Positions 10,774 to 20,193 of a DNA stretch of 64,000 nucleotides are shown piece by piece. The notes beneath the pieces are model-generated. The model did no database searches. It worked only from the letters and a program-made list of their open reading frames with translations, and was not told the origin of the DNA. The position numbers were made by a program, and so were the translations under genes. The stretch's first letter is position 1, and every line of letters begins with the position of its first letter. Source of the DNA: Paraburkholderia guartelaensis (lineage in GTDB: Bacteria; Pseudomonadota; Gammaproteobacteria; Burkholderiales; Burkholderiaceae); the NCBI RefSeq assembly GCF_004353905.1, contig NZ_SMOD01000004.1, forward strand, positions 248,001 through 312,000, read 5' to 3'.

Positions 10774-12264
10774 TCAGGCGCCGGTGGCGAAAACCGGTTC
10801 GAGCGCGCGATACAGCGCGCTAAAGGTTGGACGGCGCGCCTCGCGATACCAGGCGTGGCGTGCGGCGTCAGGTTCGCGAACCGCCAGCACGGGCGGCTGC
10901 GGGCACACTTCATCGAGCGTCGCGCCCGGCTCGAGCGCGAGATGCGCGAGGCGCGCGGCGCCCAGCGCCGGCCCCACCTCGCCGCCTGCGCGCAACGTGA
11001 GCGCGCGGCCGCTGATATCGGCGAGCATCTGCGTCCACCATGCGCTGCGCGAGCCGCCGCCAATTACGGTGATCGTGTCCGGCACGAGCCCCGCTGCGTG
11101 CAGCGCATCCATGCCGTCGAGCAGCGCGAAGCCCACGCCTTCCAGCGTTGCATTCGCCAGATCGGCGCGCGAGGTCTGCGGGGTCATGCCGTAGAACACG
11201 CCCTTCGCGTTGACGTTGTTGTGCGGCGTGCGCTCGCCGCTCAGATACGGCAGGAACCACGGCCGACGCGCATCGCGCTCGGCGTTCGAGTTTGCCTCGG
11301 CGTCGGCGAGCAACGCGGCGACGCTTTCGTAACCCGTCAACTGCGCCGTGAAGTCGAGACAGCTGGCTGCGTTGAGCATCACGGACATCAGGTGCCACGT
11401 GTGCGGCAACGCATGGCAGAAGCTGTGCACCGCGGAATCGGGATTGGCGAGAAAGCCGTCCGAGACTGCGAAATAGACGCCCGAAGTGCCGAGCGAAAGC
11501 ATCGCGTCGCCGGGCCGCACGATGCCCACGCCCACGGCGCCCGCCGCGTTGTCGCCGCCGCCCGCCACAACCGGAATTTCGCGCAGGCCGAATTGCCGCG
11601 CGAGTTCGGGCCGCAGCGTGCCGGTCACCTGGTTGCCTTCGAATACGTCCGGCATTTGCGCACGCGTGAGGCCGCACGCTTCCAGCAAGGTCTCGCTATA
11701 GTCGCGCTTCGCAATGTCGAGCCACAGCGTGCCGGCGGCGTCGGACGGATCGGTGGCGAACACGCCCGTGAGCAGCCAGCGCAAATAGTCCTTCGGCAAC
11801 AGCACGTGCGCGATGCGCGCGAAGATCTCCGGTTCGTGCTTGCGCACCCAGAGCAGCTTCGGCGCCGTGAAGCCCGGCATCGCGAGATTGCCCGCAATGG
11901 CATGCAACTGCGGGACCGCACGTTCCAGCTCGATACATTCGGCATCCGAACGACCGTCGTTCCACAGAATGGCGGGACGAAGCACCTCGCCCTGCGCGTC
12001 GAGCAGCGTCGCGCCGTGCATCTGGCCGGTCAGGCCGAGCGCCTCGATGCGTGCCGGGTCGATGCCGCGCCCGCGCGCCTCGTCGATGAGTGCGCGCAAT
12101 GCGCTCTGCGTGGCGAGCCACCAGTCTTGCGGCGCCTGCTCGGACCAGCGCGGCTGCGGCCGGCTCACGGTGAGCGGCGCGCTCGCGCTGCCGAGCACAT
12201 CGCCCGCGCGATCGAGCAGCACGGCCTTCACGCCCGACGTGCCGAGGTCGATACCGATGAACAT
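10774..12264 (-). CDS. xylB: Xylulokinase
   Basis: 496 residues of the FGGY sugar-kinase family. The N-terminal phosphate motif IDLGTSGVKA, the segment LTGQMHGATLLD and the C-terminal IGGGSRSAWWTQMLADI are all present, and the length fits XylB. It phosphorylates D-xylulose to xylulose 5-phosphate, which enters the pentose-phosphate pathway. It lies 102 bases past xylA on the same strand, and that gap holds a near copy of the dyad found in front of xylA. Confidence 0.95.
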   Translation of the reverse strand: MFIGIDLGTSGVKAVLLDRAGDVLGSASAPLTVSRPQPRWSEQAPQDWWLATQSALRALIDEARGRGIDPARIEALGLTGQMHGATLLDAQGEVLRPAILWNDGRSDAECIELERAVPQLHAIAGNLAMPGFTAPKLLWVRKHEPEIFARIAHVLLPKDYLRWLLTGVFATDPSDAAGTLWLDIAKRDYSETLLEACGLTRAQMPDVFEGNQVTGTLRPELARQFGLREIPVVAGGGDNAAGAVGVGIVRPGDAMLSLGTSGVYFAVSDGFLANPDSAVHSFCHALPHTWHLMSVMLNAASCLDFTAQLTGYESVAALLADAEANSNAERDARRPWFLPYLSGERTPHNNVNAKGVFYGMTPQTSRADLANATLEGVGFALLDGMDALHAAGLVPDTITVIGGGSRSAWWTQMLADISGRALTLRAGGEVGPALGAARLAHLALEPGATLDEVCPQPPVLAVREPDAARHAWYREARRPTFSALYRALEPVFATGA

Positions 12265-12312
12265 GTCTCCGTCCTGATTTTTTGCGTCAGTTTGCCTTCA
12301 ATCGCAAGCGGC

Positions 12313-12327
12313 GCAATTGCGAATTTG
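12313..12327. promoter_or_regulatory. Candidate XylR operator in front of xylB
   Basis: GCAATTGCGAATTTG matches 14 of 15 bases of the dyad in front of xylA at 13774-13788. It sits 49 bases before the xylB start. XylR binding is inferred from the shared sequence and the local regulator. Confidence 0.5.
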
Positions 12328-12359
12328 ACGGCGCGCGATAACGTTTTTTCGCGCGCCGT
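12328..12359. other. Stem-loop between xylA and xylB
   Basis: A 10-bp inverted repeat (ACGGCGCGCG with CGCGCGCCGT) encloses a 12-base loop containing a T-run. No T-run follows the stem on the minus strand, so it is a poor terminator; it could stabilise the xylA message end or tune xylB expression. Function unproven. Confidence 0.35.
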
Positions 12360-12366
12360 GGCACGG

Positions 12367-13689
12367 CTAGCGCTGGCCGTAGATCGCCTGGTTCACGACA
12401 TTCTCGAGCCGCTCCTGCTGGCCGCTCGCGTGCTGCGGATTCATGCCGTGCGCGAGTGCGTCAGTGGCGAGCGACGAGAGCGAATAGCCGCCCGCGAGAA
12501 TCTTGCGACCAAACTCGCTGTCCCAGCCCGCGTAACGCTGACTGCGGAACTGCTCGAGCCGGTCGTTTTCCACGAGCGCAGCACCGCGTTCGAGAGCCAG
12601 CGCGAGCACGTCGATTGCGCCCACGTGACCATAGAACATGTCTTCCGGATCGCTGCTCGCGCGGCGCACCTTCGCGTCGAAGTTCATGCCGCCCGTGGTA
12701 AACCCGCCGTGGCGCAGGATCTCGTAGAACGCGAGCGTCAGCTCTTCGACGCTGTTCGGGAACTGGTCCGTGTCCCAGCCGTTTTGCGGATCGCCGCGAT
12801 TCGCGTCGACGCTGCCGAACACGCCCAGCGCGAACGCCGTCGCGATTTCGTGATGGAACGAGTGGCCCGCAAGCGTCGCGTGGTTCGCTTCGATATTCAC
12901 GCGGATTTCGTTTTGCAGACCGTATTGCGTGAGGAAGCCGTGCACCGTCGCAACGTCGTAGTCGTACTGGTGCTTGGTCGGCTCTTGCGGCTTCGGTTCG
13001 ATCAGCAGCGTGCCCGTGAAGCCGGTGCGGTGCTTGTGCTCCACCACCATCGAGAGGAAGCGTGCGAACTGCTCGCGCTCGCGCTTGAGGTCGGTATTGA
13101 GCAGCGTGTCATAGCCTTCGCGACCGCCCCACAGCACATAGTTCTCGCCACCGAGCTTGCGCGTCGCGTCGAGCGCATGACATACCTGTGTGGCCGCGTA
13201 CGCGAAGACTTCGGGGTTGGGGTTGGTCGCGGCGCCGCCGGCGTAGCGCGGATTCGAAAACAGGTTGGCGGTGCCCCAGAGCAGCTTCACACCGCTCGCC
13301 TGCTGGCGCTCGCCCAGGTAGTCGACCATGCGCTTGAAGTTTTCGGTGTAGTCCTTCAGGTCCTTGCCTTCCGGAGCGACATCGGTGTCATGGAACGTGT
13401 AATAAGGGGTGCCTAGCTTCGAGAAGAACTCGAACGCCGCGTCGGCCTTCTGGTGGGCGCGTTCCATGGCGTCGCCGGGCTGCTGCCACGGGCGGTGAAA
13501 CGCCCCCTGCCCGAAGATATCGTTGCCGGGCCAGACGAACGAATGCCAGTAGCACACGGCGATGCGCAGATGCTCTTCGAGCGTCTTGCCGAGCACCTTC
13601 TTGGTACGGTCGTAGTGATGGTACGCAAGCGGATTGTCCGACTGCGGGCCTTCGTATCGAATGGCGGGGATATGTTCGAAATACGACAT
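12367..13689 (-). CDS. xylA: Xylose isomerase
   Basis: 440 residues, the usual length, starting [14 protein letters not shown] with GGAG just before the ATG; the frame runs far upstream without meaning. Visible active-site parts are [10 protein letters not shown], the catalytic-His region [27 protein letters not shown], and the metal-ligand segments [26 protein letters not shown] and DANRGD. It turns D-xylose into D-xylulose, first step of the isomerase route. It heads the xyl cluster, transcribed away from xylR. Confidence 0.97.
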   Translation of the reverse strand: MSYFEHIPAIRYEGPQSDNPLAYHHYDRTKKVLGKTLEEHLRIAVCYWHSFVWPGNDIFGQGAFHRPWQQPGDAMERAHQKADAAFEFFSKLGTPYYTFHDTDVAPEGKDLKDYTENFKRMVDYLGERQQASGVKLLWGTANLFSNPRYAGGAATNPNPEVFAYAATQVCHALDATRKLGGENYVLWGGREGYDTLLNTDLKREREQFARFLSMVVEHKHRTGFTGTLLIEPKPQEPTKHQYDYDVATVHGFLTQYGLQNEIRVNIEANHATLAGHSFHHEIATAFALGVFGSVDANRGDPQNGWDTDQFPNSVEELTLAFYEILRHGGFTTGGMNFDAKVRRASSDPEDMFYGHVGAIDVLALALERGAALVENDRLEQFRSQRYAGWDSEFGRKILAGGYSLSSLATDALAHGMNPQHASGQQERLENVVNQAIYGQR

Positions 13690-13773
13690 GATGTCTCCAA
13701 TGTTGTTGCAGCGCAGCGGCGCAGCGTGCATCCCTCTGTGTGACGCCATACTGCCCGCGACGCGCAAAGCGCG

Positions 13774-13789
13774 GCAATTGCGAAATTGC
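13774..13789. promoter_or_regulatory. Candidate XylR operator, perfect dyad in front of xylA
   Basis: GCAATTGCGAAATTGC is a perfect inverted repeat (GCAATT-GCGA-AATTGC) 85 bases before the xylA start and 210 bases before xylR. A near copy precedes xylB. The rest of the 310-base divergent gap 13690-13999 holds two TAAAAT boxes (13855, 13872) that could belong to the xylR promoter; no other clear structure is seen. Confidence 0.55.
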
Positions 13790-13999
13790 GTGAGACCTTT
13801 AATGTTTCCTGCCGACGGACACGGCCGGTGCGCCCGCGAACCTGAATGTGGGCCTAAAATAACCGGACGCTTAAAATGACGCGCCGCAGGCGCCAGAGAC
13901 ATCGTAGCGCGGTGCACATTTGCGCGCACCGCGCCCGAACTGGAGACATGGCGGTTTTCCGCAGGCGTTCCGCGCCGGGCGAACAACCACCAATACGAC

Positions 14000-15211
14000 A
14001 TGACCCGTGCCCCCGCTTCCCAGACGCCCCACCGCATCGCTCTGCTCTTCAACGCGAATAAGGTGTACGACCGCGAGATCATTGCGGGGATTGGCCACTA
14101 TCTGCGCTCCACGCGCGTTGCGTGGGACCTCTTTCTCGAGGAAGACTTCCGCTGCCGCCTCGCGGGCATCGAGCGCTTCGACGGGGACGGCATCATCGCC
14201 GACTTCGACGACCCCGACGTGGCCGACGCCCTGCGCGGCTGCCCGCTGCCGGTGGTCGCCGTGGGCTCGTCGTTCGAAGATGCCGCCCACTACCCGGCCG
14301 ACGTGCCCTATATCGCAACCGACAACCGCAAACTGGTCTCGCTCGCGTGGACGCATCTGATCGGCGCGGGCCTGCCGAACCTTGCGATGTACAGCCTGCC
14401 CGTCGCGCAGGAAAACCGCTGGGCGCAGGAGCGCGAGCTGGCGTTCCAGGCGATCGCTAGCGAGGAAGGCCTGCAGGCGCCGATCTACCGGGGCCAGGCC
14501 ACCAGCGCCAGCGCGTGGAACCAGGCCATCGAGCAGTTGAGCGTCTGGCTGCACAGCCTGCCCAAGCCCGTGGGCGTGATCGCCGTGACCGACGCCCGCG
14601 CGCGGCATTTGCTCCAGGCGTGTCTGATTCACGGCATTGCGGTGCCCGAGCAGGTGGCGATCATCGGCATCGACAACGATCCGCTCACCCGCACGCTCAC
14701 ACGCATTCCGCTCTCGTCGGTCATTCAGGGCACGGAGGAAATGGGTAAGACCGCCGCGCACTTGCTGCACCAGATGCTGCGCGGCGCACGCTTTCCGGGC
14801 CAACGCATTCTGGTGCCGCCCGTCGGCATCAACGTGCTCGAATCGACCCGGCACGAACCGCTGTCGAGCCCGCATGTCATGCGCGCACGCCATTTCATCC
14901 GCCAGTACGCCTGCCAGGGCATCAAGACCGAGCAGGTGGCCGACTACGTAGGCGTATCGCGCTCGTCGCTGGAAGACTATTTCCGGCGAGAACTGCAGTG
15001 CACGGTCCATCAGGAAATCTTGCGCCACAAGCTCGACGCCGCGAAGGCGATGCTTGCGAGCCGCGACGCCTCGAGCGCGGAGGTGGCGATCCGCTGCGGA
15101 TTCACGTCGCTGCAATACATGTATGCCGTCTTCCGGCGCGAACTGGGATGCACGCCGCGCGAATATCAGGACAGTGTCGCGAACGCTTCTGGCCCACGCG
15201 TGTCCACTTGA
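14000..15211 (+). CDS. xylR: Xylose operon regulator, AraC family
   Basis: 403 residues in two parts. Residues about 10-280 have the LacI/periplasmic-binding fold seen in XylR ([22 protein letters not shown] near the start is typical), which would bind xylose. Residues about 295-395 are an AraC-type double helix-turn-helix ([19 protein letters not shown] and [22 protein letters not shown]). It is divergent from xylA. By analogy with E. coli XylR it should activate the xyl genes when xylose is bound. galM follows after 58 bases. Confidence 0.93.
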   Translation: MTRAPASQTPHRIALLFNANKVYDREIIAGIGHYLRSTRVAWDLFLEEDFRCRLAGIERFDGDGIIADFDDPDVADALRGCPLPVVAVGSSFEDAAHYPADVPYIATDNRKLVSLAWTHLIGAGLPNLAMYSLPVAQENRWAQERELAFQAIASEEGLQAPIYRGQATSASAWNQAIEQLSVWLHSLPKPVGVIAVTDARARHLLQACLIHGIAVPEQVAIIGIDNDPLTRTLTRIPLSSVIQGTEEMGKTAAHLLHQMLRGARFPGQRILVPPVGINVLESTRHEPLSSPHVMRARHFIRQYACQGIKTEQVADYVGVSRSSLEDYFRRELQCTVHQEILRHKLDAAKAMLASRDASSAEVAIRCGFTSLQYMYAVFRRELGCTPREYQDSVANASGPRVST

Positions 15212-15269
15212 TGAGGCGGCTTCGGCCATCCCGGACATTCACGCTTTCTTCATACGTTCACTTCACCTC

Positions 15270-16370
15270 ATGAACACTCTTGCTGCCCATCTGACTTCCG
15301 AACCGTGGGGCGCCCTGCCCGGCGGCGACGCCGTGCGGCTCTATACGCTGCGCAACGCGCAGGGCATGAAGGTGACAGTCAGCGACCTCGGCGCGACGCT
15401 CGTCTCATGGTTCGCGCCCGATCGCGCCGGCCGCCTCGCGGACATCATGCTCGGCCACGACACACCGGCGGACTATCTCGCCGCCACCACGTACATGGGC
15501 GGCCTGGTCGGGCGCTGGGCCAACCGCATCGCGGGTGCGCATTTCACGCTGGACGGCATCGAGTATCCACTCGATCGCAACGAGAACGGCAACCTGCTGC
15601 ACGGCGGCGCGAACGGCTTTCATCGGCAGATGTGGCAGGTGGAAGAGGATCGGGGCTCGCTGGTGCTGCGGCTCGACTCGCCCGAAGGCGATGGCGGCTT
15701 TCCGGGCAACGTGAGCGTGCAGGTGCGCTACACGCTCGACGATGACGGCACGCTGACACTCGAATACGAGGGCGTGACCGACGCGCCTACGCCGCTGAAT
15801 CTCACGAGCCACGGCTACTTCAACCTCTCCGGCGAAGCGAGCCCGGACATTCGCGGTCACATCCTGACGATCGACGCGGACGCCTTCCTCGAAGTCGATC
15901 CGCAGTTGATTCCCGCGCGCATTGCCGATGTCTCCGGCAGCGCCTTCGACTTCCGCCATGGCGCGCCGCTCGGCGCGCGGCTCGACTGGCCGAACACCCA
16001 GCTTGAGCGCGCACGCGGTTTCGACCACTGCTACGTGCTGCGCGCACCAGAGAGCACGGCAGGCACGCTGCACGCCGCGCCGGGGCGATGGCCCGTACGG
16101 CCGGTGGCGCGCGTCTACGAGCCGGGCAGCGGACGCGAGCTTGCCGTCTCGACCGACCAGCGCGGCCTGCAGCTCTATACGGGAAATTATCTGGAGGGAC
16201 AGCCGGGACGCCGGGGCGTGACGTGCGCGCCCTATGCGGGCCTGTGTCTCGAAGCGGGCGGCTTCCCGAACCAGATCAACATGGAAGCGCCCGCCTGCGA
16301 CGAAGTGGTGCTACACCCTGGCAAAACGTATCAGCAGGTCACGCAATACAGCGTGAGCGTGCTCGCCTGA
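15270..16370 (+). CDS. galM: Aldose 1-epimerase (mutarotase)
   Basis: 366 residues from the ATG at 15270; the frame is open upstream but overlaps xylR. Family motifs are GATLVSWFAPD, GRWANRIAGAHF, the histidine in LLHGGANGFHRQMW, NLTSHGYFNLSGE with the catalytic histidine, and GLCLEAGGFPNQIN with the catalytic glutamate. It interconverts alpha and beta anomers of aldoses; next to xylR it probably speeds xylose anomerisation before XylA. It is convergent with the next gene, with 9 bases between them. Confidence 0.93.
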   Translation: MNTLAAHLTSEPWGALPGGDAVRLYTLRNAQGMKVTVSDLGATLVSWFAPDRAGRLADIMLGHDTPADYLAATTYMGGLVGRWANRIAGAHFTLDGIEYPLDRNENGNLLHGGANGFHRQMWQVEEDRGSLVLRLDSPEGDGGFPGNVSVQVRYTLDDDGTLTLEYEGVTDAPTPLNLTSHGYFNLSGEASPDIRGHILTIDADAFLEVDPQLIPARIADVSGSAFDFRHGAPLGARLDWPNTQLERARGFDHCYVLRAPESTAGTLHAAPGRWPVRPVARVYEPGSGRELAVSTDQRGLQLYTGNYLEGQPGRRGVTCAPYAGLCLEAGGFPNQINMEAPACDEVVLHPGKTYQQVTQYSVSVLA

Positions 16371-16379
16371 CGCCGGGCC

Positions 16380-17240
16380 TTAAGACACCTTGTCGTACTG
16401 ATACACGCCTCGGCCAGTCTTGCGGCCGAGCTGGCCCGCCGCGACCATCTCACGCAGCAGCGGGCACGCACGATACTTCGAGTCGCCGAAGTCCTTCAGG
16501 AACACATCCATCACCGAAAGACACACATCGAGGCCGATCAGGTCCGCCAGCGCGAGCGGGCCGATCGGATGATTGGCGCCGAGCTTCATGCCGGCGTCGA
16601 TTTCCTCGGCGCTCGCAATGCCTTCCGCGAGCACGAAAAACGCTTCGTTGATCATCGGCACGAGAATGCGGTTGACCACGAAGCCCGGCGCGTTCTTCAC
16701 GGCGATCGGCGTCTTCTCGAGACGCAGCGCCATTTCGCGCACCGACTCGGCCACGTCCGCGCGCGTCTGCAGGCCGCGGATCACCTCGACGAGCGGCATC
16801 ATCGGCACCGGGTTGAAGAAGTGCATCCCGATGAAGCGCGACGGGTCGGCGAGCGTGGTTGCGAGCGCCGTGATCGAGATCGACGAGGTGTTCGACGCGA
16901 CGATCGCGTCGGGGCGGGCCGCGGCTTCGATCTGCTTGAGAATGCGCGTCTTGAGCTCGGCGTTCTCGGTCGCCGCCTCGATCACGAGATCGACGCTCGC
17001 GAGTCGCTGGTAGTCGGTGGTCGTTTCGATGCGTGCGAGCGCGGCGTCGCGCGCGCCGGCTTCGAGCTTGCCCTTCGAGACGAGCCGCTCGAGGCTATGC
17101 GTGAGCGTAGCGACGCCCTTGGCGAGCGCCGCATCGGTGACGTCGATCATCACCGCCTTGAGGCCCGCCACCGCCACCGCCTGGGCGATGCCGTTGCCCA
17201 TCGTGCCTGCGCCCACGATCCCTACCGTTTCGATTGCCAT
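16380..17240 (-). CDS. 3-hydroxybutyryl-CoA dehydrogenase
   Basis: 286 residues with the NAD-binding motif GAGTMGNGIAQAVA at the N-terminus, ASNTSSISIT and GMHFFNPVPMMPLVEVI in the middle, and the C-terminal domain NAPGFVVNRILVPMINEA. This matches the single-domain 3-hydroxyacyl-CoA dehydrogenases (Hbd/PaaH), which oxidise (S)-3-hydroxybutyryl-CoA to acetoacetyl-CoA. GGAG precedes the ATG. It stands alone; a role in butyrate, polyhydroxybutyrate or aromatic degradation cannot be told from the context. Confidence 0.93.
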   Translation of the reverse strand: MAIETVGIVGAGTMGNGIAQAVAVAGLKAVMIDVTDAALAKGVATLTHSLERLVSKGKLEAGARDAALARIETTTDYQRLASVDLVIEAATENAELKTRILKQIEAAARPDAIVASNTSSISITALATTLADPSRFIGMHFFNPVPMMPLVEVIRGLQTRADVAESVREMALRLEKTPIAVKNAPGFVVNRILVPMINEAFFVLAEGIASAEEIDAGMKLGANHPIGPLALADLIGLDVCLSVMDVFLKDFGDSKYRACPLLREMVAAGQLGRKTGRGVYQYDKVS

Positions 17241-17489
17241 GCCTGCTCCTCACTCCTTGTCTGCGACGCCGGCGTGTCGCTATGGAAAATGCCGGTCATG
17301 CGGCGCAACGCGTGGTGCACCGCACCAATACCCACAGTGTAACGGTTTGCGGGAATCGACCGGAACTCGCGTGACGGGGGCAACTGCGGCAAAGCGCCTG
17401 CGCGGCGACGTGCATCTTTCTGTGGGCGTCGAGACCTTCATAGCCTTCCAGCACGCGCTCTCACGCACGCCGGCCTGCCCGCTGCCGCC

Positions 17490-18059
17490 CTAGAAGTTGT
17501 ACTGGAAGTAGATCTGACTGAAGTTCATGCCCGGATTCGGCTCCTTGATATCCGCGTTCGACAAATGCTGGAAACGGAACCCGGCCTGATAGTTGCCGTG
17601 CTCGCCGAACTGCGCGCCAACGCCGACCATGTCCGCGAACTGGAACGACGTCGACGTCGCGCGGTCGGGCGTCTGCCGGACGTGCGAGAGAAAGTGAAAG
17701 CCCACGCCCGCCTCGATGAACGGCCTGAACCAGCCGCTGTCCTTGATGAAGCGAAAAACGGGCATCACGCCATATTCCCAGATATGCGAGTAGACGGCAT
17801 CGGGCGCGTTCAGCTTCCAGTAGGCGACATTTGCCTCGCCAACCAGCGTGAAGTGATAGCCGCCGATGTGCCACCATTGCAGGCCCGGATCCCACACGAA
17901 GCCGAGATCGAGCTTTTTCACGTCGTGGTCCGCAACACCCCCTCCGAGCTGCACGCCGAATGTATTGTCCGCCTGCGCCCTGACCACACCGAAGGCGCAT
18001 AGCGCGGTGAGCGCCAAACGCACTGCATGCGCGTGCCAGACGAATCTTCTTACTTTCAT
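17490..18059 (-). CDS. PagL-like lipid A 3-O-deacylase (acyloxyacyl hydrolase)
   Basis: 189 residues from the ATG at 18059, with GGGGAA before it; a longer frame to 18152 lacks a ribosome site. Residues 1 to about 31 are a signal peptide. The mature part shows alternating beta strands ending in phenylalanine (FQYNF), typical of a small outer-membrane barrel. The motif FQHLSNADI holds the His-Ser pair of the PagL catalytic triad, and GVGFHFLSH lies earlier. PagL removes the 3-O acyl chain of lipid A, changing immune recognition and membrane packing. It has no operon partner. The 249 bases between it and the dehydrogenase gene hold nothing I recognise. Confidence 0.85.
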   Translation of the reverse strand: MKVRRFVWHAHAVRLALTALCAFGVVRAQADNTFGVQLGGGVADHDVKKLDLGFVWDPGLQWWHIGGYHFTLVGEANVAYWKLNAPDAVYSHIWEYGVMPVFRFIKDSGWFRPFIEAGVGFHFLSHVRQTPDRATSTSFQFADMVGVGAQFGEHGNYQAGFRFQHLSNADIKEPNPGMNFSQIYFQYNF

Positions 18060-18698
18060 ATATTTCCCCGATTCGATCGATTCAGCATGACGCCATGCAT
18101 CGGGCACAACCACGATTTGCGCGGATTCGGCATTAGCGAAAATGCCATACAAAATGCGCTACGCACGTGTCATTTGGAGAGAACAAATACCATCGCTCTC
18201 CAATGTTCACCAATGACCCGCGCACATATGAGAGCGAAGTTTACCGTCGAAAACCCGAATGCGCTCGTTGGCGCGCCAACAGAACGCGCCTGCTCGCAAG
18301 GCCCGCAGCTGAATGAATACTGACCAACGGCTTTCACTTTCGGTTATTACGCCGGACAAATGGTGCCGATCGATTATTTACGGAAGGATTTATGAAGTAT
18401 GTACTGAGCTTGTTAACGAATCCGTCTCAATTACCGATTTTCGATTTACCGCAAGCCCAAATTGGTGATTATCGATTTTCCAGTTTTCTGGTTGTATCGA
18501 TATTCCTCTGCGTAAAACCGGTATGAGGGTTGGACGCGGGTATTCCCGAACATGGCGGAATACGCTGTGCAGCTGTACCCAAATTGAGGACAGACGGCGC
18601 GCGAGCCCCTCGCATAATCCGCGTGAATTGTGATCCGCGGCAAACAACAACCTCATAACCCTTGCCACGCTCACGTCCCGGTGCTTAGGAGGAGACAC
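18060..18698. other. AT-richer intergenic region
   Basis: About 640 bases between the divergent PagL-like and MFS genes. Bases 18340-18520 are clearly lower in GC than the neighbours and contain repeated CGATTTTC motifs near 18437 and 18474, and the small open frame described separately. The rest must hold both promoters. No RNA gene or mobile element is recognised. Confidence 0.4.
18392..18526 (+). CDS. Possible 44-residue peptide
   Basis: An ATG frame of 44 codons with a good ribosome site (GGAAGGA, 3 to 4 bases before the ATG). The C-terminal part is hydrophobic (SSFLVVSIFLCV) and could be a short membrane segment; the rest has no known motif. It lies in the AT-richer gap and matches no family I know. 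Only the ribosome site and the complete frame support it; it may be chance. Confidence 0.25.
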   Translation: MKYVLSLLTNPSQLPIFDLPQAQIGDYRFSSFLVVSIFLCVKPV

Positions 18699-20102
18699 AT
18701 GAGCCCAATCCCGCAAGGGCATGCTTCGCGCGTGCCGCAAACGTCCGCACAAGCGCAGTCGAACTGCGCAGCCGCCACCGAACAAGTCACGCGCAAGGTC
18801 TCGCGCCATTTGCTCGGCTTCCTGTTCCTGCTGTTCGTCGTCTCGTTCCTCGACCGTATCAATATCGGCTTCGCGGGCCTGACGATGATGAAGGACCTCG
18901 GCCTGTCGAGCACGCAGTTCGGCTTCGCCACCACCCTCTTCTACGTCGCCTATATCGCGTGCGGCATTCCGGGCAATCTGATGCTCGCGCGCGTGGGTGC
19001 GCGGCGCTGGATCAGCTTCATCATGATTGCGTGGGGCCTCGCCTCCACCGCGACGATGTTCGCCACCAACGCCACCACGCTCTACTGGCTGCGCATGCTG
19101 GTTGGCGTGACCGAGGCAGGCTTTCTGCCCGGCATGCTGCTGTATCTCACCTGCTGGTTTCCGAGCGCGTGGCGCGCCCGCGCGAACGCCCTCTTCATGA
19201 TCGCGATGCCCGTGACGGCCGCGCTCGGCTCCGCGGTTTCGGGCTTCATCCTCAAGCTCGACGGCCATGCGGGACTCGCCGGCTGGCAATGGCTCTTCGT
19301 GCTCGAAGGCATGCCGGCCGCACTGCTCGGCTGCGTGGCGTTCTTCTACCTGGACGACACGCCGCGCGCCGCACGCTGGCTCAGCGCGCAGGAAAAACGC
19401 ACGCTCGAAGCGGCGCTTGCCGAGCCGGCCGATGCCCTCGACTCGCCGACGGCACAAGCAGCGAGCGAGCGCAGCCTCTGGCAGCAACTGCGCTCACCGG
19501 TGGTCCTGCGCTTCGCGGCGGCGTACTTCTGCCTCGTCAATACGCTCGCGATGGTCGCAGTCTGGGCACCGCTGATCGTGAAGGGCTTCAGCGCTGGGGC
19601 GAGCAACGTCACCGTGGGTCTGATCGCGACGATTCCGCAGATCGTCACCATCGTCGCGATGATCGTGTGGGGGCGCCGCTCGGATCGCCGACAGGAACGC
19701 AAATGGCACCTCGCCGCACCCATGCTGCTCTCCGGGCTCGGCTGCGTGTTGACGGCGCAAGGCGGCGCGCCGCTCGTGCAGCTGCTCGGCGTGTGCCTCG
19801 CATCCGCTGGGTCGTACACGGCGATGTCGATCTTCTGGACCACGCCCGATCAGGCATTCACGCCGCAGGCGCGGGCAGTCGGTATTGCCGTGATCAATGC
19901 GATCGGCAATATCAGCTCGGCGGCGAATCCGCTCGTGGTGGGCTGGCTCAAGGATGCGACGCACAGCTATGCCGCGGGGCTCATCTATTCCGCGGCGCTG
20001 CTCGTGCTGGGAGCGGTGATCGTCGCGACGTTGCCGATCGGGCGCGGGGGTCGCAGCAATCGGGAGAAGGAAGTGAAAGCCGTGCCTCGCGCAGCGGCTT
20101 GA
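18699..20102 (+). CDS. MFS transporter, anion:cation symporter (phthalate permease-like) family
   Basis: 467 residues from an ATG preceded by TAGGAGGAG; an upstream in-frame GTG-type start is not needed. About 12 membrane segments. The segment DRINIGFAGLTMMKDLGLSSTQFGFATTLFYVAYIACGIPGNLM is characteristic of the anion:cation symporter family, whose members carry sugar acids, phthalate or tartrate. No catabolic gene beside it shows the substrate. The first 37 residues are polar and Gln/Ala-rich. Confidence 0.88.
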   Translation: MSPIPQGHASRVPQTSAQAQSNCAAATEQVTRKVSRHLLGFLFLLFVVSFLDRINIGFAGLTMMKDLGLSSTQFGFATTLFYVAYIACGIPGNLMLARVGARRWISFIMIAWGLASTATMFATNATTLYWLRMLVGVTEAGFLPGMLLYLTCWFPSAWRARANALFMIAMPVTAALGSAVSGFILKLDGHAGLAGWQWLFVLEGMPAALLGCVAFFYLDDTPRAARWLSAQEKRTLEAALAEPADALDSPTAQAASERSLWQQLRSPVVLRFAAAYFCLVNTLAMVAVWAPLIVKGFSAGASNVTVGLIATIPQIVTIVAMIVWGRRSDRRQERKWHLAAPMLLSGLGCVLTAQGGAPLVQLLGVCLASAGSYTAMSIFWTTPDQAFTPQARAVGIAVINAIGNISSAANPLVVGWLKDATHSYAAGLIYSAALLVLGAVIVATLPIGRGGRSNREKEVKAVPRAAA

Positions 20103-20118
20103 GCGAACTTCAGAAAGC

Positions 20119-20149
20119 AAATCGCGCGACGGTAATCGCCGCGCGATTT
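20119..20149. terminator. Possible terminator between convergent transporter genes
   Basis: Inverted repeat AAATCGCGCG/CGCGCGATTT with an 11-base loop, 17 bases after the MFS stop. There is no proper T-run on either side, so it is a weak candidate serving either strand. Confidence 0.4.
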
Positions 20150-20193
20150 CGTTGAACCGGCGCGCAAGGCAGTGCGTTGCGCGCCCTACGCTG

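Noticed and set aside
10855..13416. 853-codon plus-strand frame opposite xylB and xylA
   Set aside because: Antisense shadow of two well-supported enzymes, with no motif and no ribosome site.
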